Shown one piece after another: positions 60,524-64,000 of a DNA stretch of 64,000 nucleotides. The stretch's first letter is position 1. Every line of letters starts with the position of its first letter. Both the position numbers and the translations under genes were made by a program. The notes under the pieces were generated by a model. The model did no database searches, was not told where the DNA came from, and saw only the letters and a list, made by a program, of their open reading frames with translations. Source of the stretch: JAAUTT01 sp963846585 (GTDB lineage: Bacteria; Bacteroidota; Bacteroidia; Bacteroidales; JAAUTT01); contig CAWJWO010000001.1 in assembly GCA_963846585.1 (NCBI GenBank), positions 186,001 to 250,000 of the forward strand. Direction: 5' to 3'.

Positions 60524-61408
60524 TTAAAAACCTGAACCTTTAATAATGAATATTAATCCGGCAACCGTCAATATAGCCCCAATTATTTCAACAGGTTTTA
60601 TTTTCTCCCTTAAAATAAAAAAAGCAAGCGGCAAAACAAATAATGGTTCAACAGTACCAAGAGCAGATGCAATTGCTATATCAAGATGTTTAATAGCTAC
60701 AATGGATAGCCAGAATCCTCCAAAAGTAATTATGCAAACCGAACCAAAAAAGGACCAAAGAATTTTTGAATTTTGAAATGGATTCATCCATTGCCGTATT
60801 TTGTTGTTTACCAATCCATATATCAGCATCCCTGTTGTACCGGCCGTCATCCTGATGAAAACTGCGCTTAATGTTGATATCGAGAACATTGCTTTTTTAG
60901 CAATTATCAGGGAAAACGAAAAACTTACCATTGCCAAAAGGCCTAATATTATACCTTTCATCCCGGTTTTTTTTTCCGAAACACTAAATATTTTATGCCA
61001 TATAATAACAATTACCCCTGACAGCGTTATCCCAATCCCTATCCATTGTAAAGGAAAGGGCATTTCTTTTAATATAATTAATCCAAGAATAGCAGTTATA
61101 ATCTGACCAAGCATAAAAAATATAACCTGCACCTTTGGGCCTAAATATTGCAATGAGGCAAAGAAAAGAGTATCTCCGATAGTTATGCCTATTATCCCGC
61201 TAATAAACAACATAACTGTCACCTGTGCCGGAATAAACTCAAAGCCGTGTATTAATAATGCCAGTCCCAATAAAACGATACTGAACAATCCCTTGGTCAG
61301 GGTCATCCCAAAAGGGGACACACTTTCTCCTATTTTTTTCAACAGTATCGACCCCAGTGCCCATGAGGCTGCTGAAACCAATGCTGCTATTATTCCTATT
61401 ATTCGCAA
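60524..61408 (-). CDS. EamA/DMT-family transporter
   Basis: A 294-residue membrane protein with ten predicted helices in two EamA repeats (IIAALVSAASWALGSILLKKIG...; GIILGLLAMVSFSFSLIIAKKAMFSIS...) and the closing VEPLFVLPLAFFILREKIKPVEIIGAILTVAGLIFI. Such proteins export or import small metabolites; substrate unknown. The start is TTG at 61408, because an in-frame TAA lies directly upstream and the next ATG would remove the first helix. Confidence 0.88.
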   Translation of the reverse strand: MRIIGIIAALVSAASWALGSILLKKIGESVSPFGMTLTKGLFSIVLLGLALLIHGFEFIPAQVTVMLFISGIIGITIGDTLFFASLQYLGPKVQVIFFMLGQIITAILGLIILKEMPFPLQWIGIGITLSGVIVIIWHKIFSVSEKKTGMKGIILGLLAMVSFSFSLIIAKKAMFSISTLSAVFIRMTAGTTGMLIYGLVNNKIRQWMNPFQNSKILWSFFGSVCIITFGGFWLSIVAIKHLDIAIASALGTVEPLFVLPLAFFILREKIKPVEIIGAILTVAGLIFIIKGSGF

Positions 61409-61534
61409 TTAACCATTAATTTATTTCCCGTGTTTTATAATTAAAGTTAACAAAAATATTAAAATCAAATTAATTTAAAATGAAAAAACCGATAATTATT
61501 ATGCCGGCATGTATTATTGGCAACTTAGTATAAT

Positions 61535-62437
61535 TTATTGATGAATTGCTCTTTCTGTCAACCTTTTAGCTTCGTTAATATGCATAAGTGCCCTGGCCTT
61601 CAAACCATCAGCAAACATGTTATCTTCATCCTGGTTTACATCCTGCTGAGCCCTTCTGAGATATTCAGCAGCATCCCGCAACCTGTCCATATGACCCGGA
61701 TGTTCATCAACACTTGCATGATCATTGATATCCCTTCCGTCATCTATTGCAGCTCTTTTTATTTCATTTATAGCGGCGTCAATACGTCTCACAGCTTCAA
61801 ATTCATCTTCGGAAGCCTGCCAGTCACCGGGTCTGTGTTCAATCATCCATCGGGCTACCCTTAAATCTGAAAGTGCATGCAGATAGAATGGATGACCTCC
61901 TCCAGGTTGGCTATATTGAGCAGGTGGTTGATTATATTGAACTGATTGTTGATTATATTGAACAGGTTGTTGATTATATTGAACAGGTGGCTGAAGACTT
62001 GCGATTGTCCTTTCAGTAAGCCTTATAGATTCATTAATATGTATCAATGCCCTTCCCTGAAGTCCCTGTGCAAACCCGTTATCTTCTTCCTGGTTTACAT
62101 CTTCCTGTGCTTTCCTGAGAAAATCAATGGCATCGTGTAAACGGCCTATATGATCGGGGTGCTCATCCATCACAGGATGATCATATATATCCTTTCCGTC
62201 ATCAATTGAAGCTCTTTGTATTTCATTTATTGCGGCATCAATACGTCTTACAGCTTCCATTTCATCTTCTGATGCCTGCCAGTTATTGGTCGGCCGGTGA
62301 TCAATCATCCAACGTGCTGTACGAAGATCCGACAGGGCACGGAGATAACGAGGATGTCCTTGTCCAATAACGTTAAATTGAACAAATAAAAAGAAAATAC
62401 CTAATCCTAAAAGAGAGAACAGTTTTTGTGTTTTCAT
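61535..62437 (-). CDS. Exported protein with two tandem copies of a helical domain
   Basis: A 300-residue protein with a signal peptide (MKTQKLFSLLGLGIFFLFVQFNVIGQ). Two copies of a ~115-residue helical unit follow (HPRYLRALSDLRTARWMIDHRP... and HPFYLHALSDLRVARWMIEHRP..., each ending ALIHINESIRLTERTI or ALMHINEAKRLTERAI). They are joined by a linker of four QYNQQPV/QYSQP-like units. Copies are about 70% identical by eye, so the duplication is fairly recent or under selection. The family is unfamiliar to me; the conserved Asp/His (DEHPDHIGRL, DEHPGHMDRL) may bind metal. Function unknown. Confidence 0.82.
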   Translation of the reverse strand: MKTQKLFSLLGLGIFFLFVQFNVIGQGHPRYLRALSDLRTARWMIDHRPTNNWQASEDEMEAVRRIDAAINEIQRASIDDGKDIYDHPVMDEHPDHIGRLHDAIDFLRKAQEDVNQEEDNGFAQGLQGRALIHINESIRLTERTIASLQPPVQYNQQPVQYNQQSVQYNQPPAQYSQPGGGHPFYLHALSDLRVARWMIEHRPGDWQASEDEFEAVRRIDAAINEIKRAAIDDGRDINDHASVDEHPGHMDRLRDAAEYLRRAQQDVNQDEDNMFADGLKARALMHINEAKRLTERAIHQ

Positions 62438-62528
62438 ATATATATCTTTAAATTATTTATAATCGCTAAACTAAAACTATGCCAACTTACAGAATTATCA
62501 TTATCCTGATAATTAAATAATGTTAAAA

Positions 62529-62770
62529 AATTTAGTTGTTAGTTGTTAGTTGCAGGTTGCAGTGGCCAGGGGTTTATGATTTAAGATTCTAGATTTAAGA
62601 TTAGTGATTTAAGATTTAAATAGTTCTACCAAAGTTATAATCCTTAATTCTTAATTCTTAAATCTAAAATCTAGATTCTAAAATCTCAAATCTTTTATCT
62701 TTTATCTTCTGTTTTCTGATCTCTGCCTTCTGTTTTCTGCCATCTGTCTTCTTTTATCTCTTATCTTTTA
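62529..62770. repeat. Large multi-word repeat block
   Basis: TTAGTTGTTAGTTGCAGGTT, then GATTTAAGATTCTAGATTTA words with the complementary TAAATCTAAAATCTAGATTC, then TTTTATCTTTTATCTTCTGT and TTCTGTTTTCTGCCATCTGT. It fills most of the 323-bp gap 62438-62760 and touches the stop of the YXWGXW gene. Confidence 0.75.
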
Positions 62771-63663
62771 TGGCTTTTTTGATTCTGTTGACGGTTGTTT
62801 TGTTGTAATGAATGATTGCCCTGCTGTGATTGTTGGTTTATGTGGCGCGAAGCACCCTGATTGGAGTTAGGTGGATTATTATTTGACCTGTTGCCTGTGT
62901 TAAAAGCCTCATGATTCCCTGGTTTGGAATTACCAAGGGTAGCAACCTGACCTTGATGGTTATAAGGCTGGCCTCCCACTTTATTCATAGTATGGGTTGA
63001 TGGTCTTCCTTTGTTCACAGAGGCAAACTGGTTCCGGTCCTGGCTGGCCATCTGCCTGTGGGAGGACTGTTCAGAAGTAACTGGAATATGATTTTCCCTC
63101 GCTGCCATATTCTCCTGGGGAGATGGTCTTGCCATCATCCCACCGGGACCATTAAAACTTGTCCGGTTTACATTTGAATTATTTACAATAACAGTCCTAT
63201 CCTCATAAGTATTATGAACATATGAATTATTAACATTCACAACAGCAGTATTGTAGCGGAATCCGCCACCCTCCCATCTGCCACCATAATATCCGGAACC
63301 ACCATAACCGTACCCGTAATTAACACCACCATAAAATCCTACATGTGGCCCCCAATACCCTTCATGAAAGCCATAATATCCACCACTATAACCCCACCAG
63401 CAGGGAGTCCAGTAATACCCATACCGTGGAGGCCTCACCCAAACTCCTGGTACCCAATAATAATCATAACCATTATAAGCCCAGTAACCTGGTGTCCATA
63501 GATATCCATCCTCGGGGCAGGGTGGCTGAACGTAAACCGGCAACTCAGGAGGAGCTACACGCACTGAAATACCAATTGCAACCTGAGAATATGTATTTAT
63601 TGGTTTTACTGAAATAGCCAGTAATAATATTAATATAACTGATATACTTTTAATTGTTTTCAT
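62761..63663 (-). CDS. Exported YXWGXW-repeat protein
   Basis: A 300-residue protein with a signal peptide (MKTIKSISVILILLLAISVKPINTYS). Residues ~40-130 are Tyr/Trp/Gly-rich YXWGXW-type repeats (PGYWAYNGYDYYWVPGVWVRPPRYGYYWTPCWWGYSGGYYGFHEGYWG). The C-terminal half is Asn/Gln-rich and disordered (NPPNSNQGASRHINQQSQQGNHSLQQNNRQQNQ). Such proteins are exported in many Bacteroidota and Proteobacteria with no fixed function. Confidence 0.88.
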   Translation of the reverse strand: MKTIKSISVILILLLAISVKPINTYSQVAIGISVRVAPPELPVYVQPPCPEDGYLWTPGYWAYNGYDYYWVPGVWVRPPRYGYYWTPCWWGYSGGYYGFHEGYWGPHVGFYGGVNYGYGYGGSGYYGGRWEGGGFRYNTAVVNVNNSYVHNTYEDRTVIVNNSNVNRTSFNGPGGMMARPSPQENMAARENHIPVTSEQSSHRQMASQDRNQFASVNKGRPSTHTMNKVGGQPYNHQGQVATLGNSKPGNHEAFNTGNRSNNNPPNSNQGASRHINQQSQQGNHSLQQNNRQQNQKSHKR

Positions 63664-63711
63664 ATTTATAAAATTTCATTAAAAATACATAATAAAAGTA
63701 CAGTAAAAAAA

Positions 63712-63739
63712 CAAAGTAATAAACTTCTTATTCCGCAAA
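63712..63739 (-). promoter_or_regulatory. Candidate promoter of the YXWGXW gene
   Basis: On the minus strand a TTTTG (63735-63739) is followed by about 16 bases and TACTTTG (63712-63718), close to the Bacteroidota -33/-7 pair. It lies about 50 bp upstream of the gene start. Confidence 0.4.
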
Positions 63740-63848
63740 ATTAATGAAGGCAATTAAAGAATTGAACATAATAAACAACAGAATGTTTGTTAGGTTAATG
63801 GATTGAAAATGTTTTAAGTTTCTTTCAATCGCTAAAAAATAAAACCTG

Positions 63849-64000
63849 ATGAAAAATTTTATCTGTTTATTAATTGCCATTTTGTTTTGTAATCTGATCC
63901 ATGGTCAGAATACATCAGTACTAACCCATCGTTATAGTAATTACAGAACCGGCTGGAACACGAATGAAACAATTCTGAATACCAGTAATGTTAACCAAAA
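63849..64000 (+). CDS. Exported protein, 3'-truncated by the window edge (beta-propeller-like opening)
   Basis: ATG at 63849 begins MKNFICLLIAILFCNLIHGQ, a signal peptide, followed by NTSVLTHRYSNYRTGWNTNETILNTSNVNQ with no stop to base 64000. The SVLTxRYSNxRTGWNxNETIL pattern resembles the openings of PQQ-like or Kelch-type propeller proteins. Too short for a firm family. Divergent from the YXWGXW gene. Confidence 0.6.
   Translation, partial: MKNFICLLIAILFCNLIHGQNTSVLTHRYSNYRTGWNTNETILNTSNVNQ

Overview
This window comes from an AT-rich chromosome of a Bacteroidota bacterium, probably an uncultured one. Several type IX secretion (T9SS) and gliding genes place it: porU with a C-terminal sorting domain, porV, a PorP/SprF-type protein and gldJ. 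So do the frequent TAnnTTTG -7 boxes, the lack of clear Shine-Dalgarno sites, and the Bacteroidota-type gene neighbourhoods (gldJ next to murF, porU-porV-ispF, Nif3-CdsZ). I cannot name a family or genus. No rRNA, tRNA or CRISPR array was seen.

Layout. 1-5.1 kb: the end of a lipid A-type acyltransferase gene, a glycosyltransferase, a CapA-like protein, and a TPM/TPM/LemA cluster. 5.3-13.7 kb: T9SS block, with ispF, porV and porU on the minus strand and porP/sprF-like and gldJ on the plus strand. 13.9-30.1 kb: housekeeping genes, including murF, cdsZ, nif3, a MerR regulator, two M23 peptidases, an APC permease, alaS, an orphan TolC, a HAD phosphatase and dipeptidyl peptidase III. 30.3-40.7 kb: a minus-strand type I restriction-modification island (half-size hsdS, hsdM, Fic, GIY-YIG nuclease with a GC-rich 42-bp repeat array, full hsdS, DUF3800, hsdR, YgjP-like metallopeptidase). 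A candidate small RNA lies on the opposite strand inside it. 41.2-47.0 kb: a CusCBA/Czc-type heavy-metal efflux operon. 47.1-53.4 kb: a MacAB-TolC export set with its own lipoprotein. 53.5-59.8 kb: a cassette of two radical SAM genes and an exported tandem methyltransferase. Its first gene is split from its start codon by an IS4-family element with an 18-bp terminal inverted repeat and a 10-bp target duplication, and its second gene carries a one-base frameshift. 59.9-64 kb: small exported proteins, an EamA transporter and the start of an exported protein.

Two things stand out beyond the genes. First, most intergenic gaps are filled with a small shared vocabulary of short, imperfectly repeated words (TTAGTTG, GTAATTA, GTTTATAAG, GCACTAAGCACTA, CAGAAGA, GGACGTGAAA, CACAAAG, TGATGAAG), sometimes running into start or stop codons. 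Second, several non-autonomous palindromic elements sit in the two efflux operons. One is 414 bp with a 9-bp target duplication. Two related hairpins of about 122 bp each start exactly at a stop codon.

Three apparent one-base homopolymer indels (dipeptidyl peptidase III signal peptide, HemN-like gene, IS4 transposase) could be real decay or residual sequencing error. Raw reads would decide.
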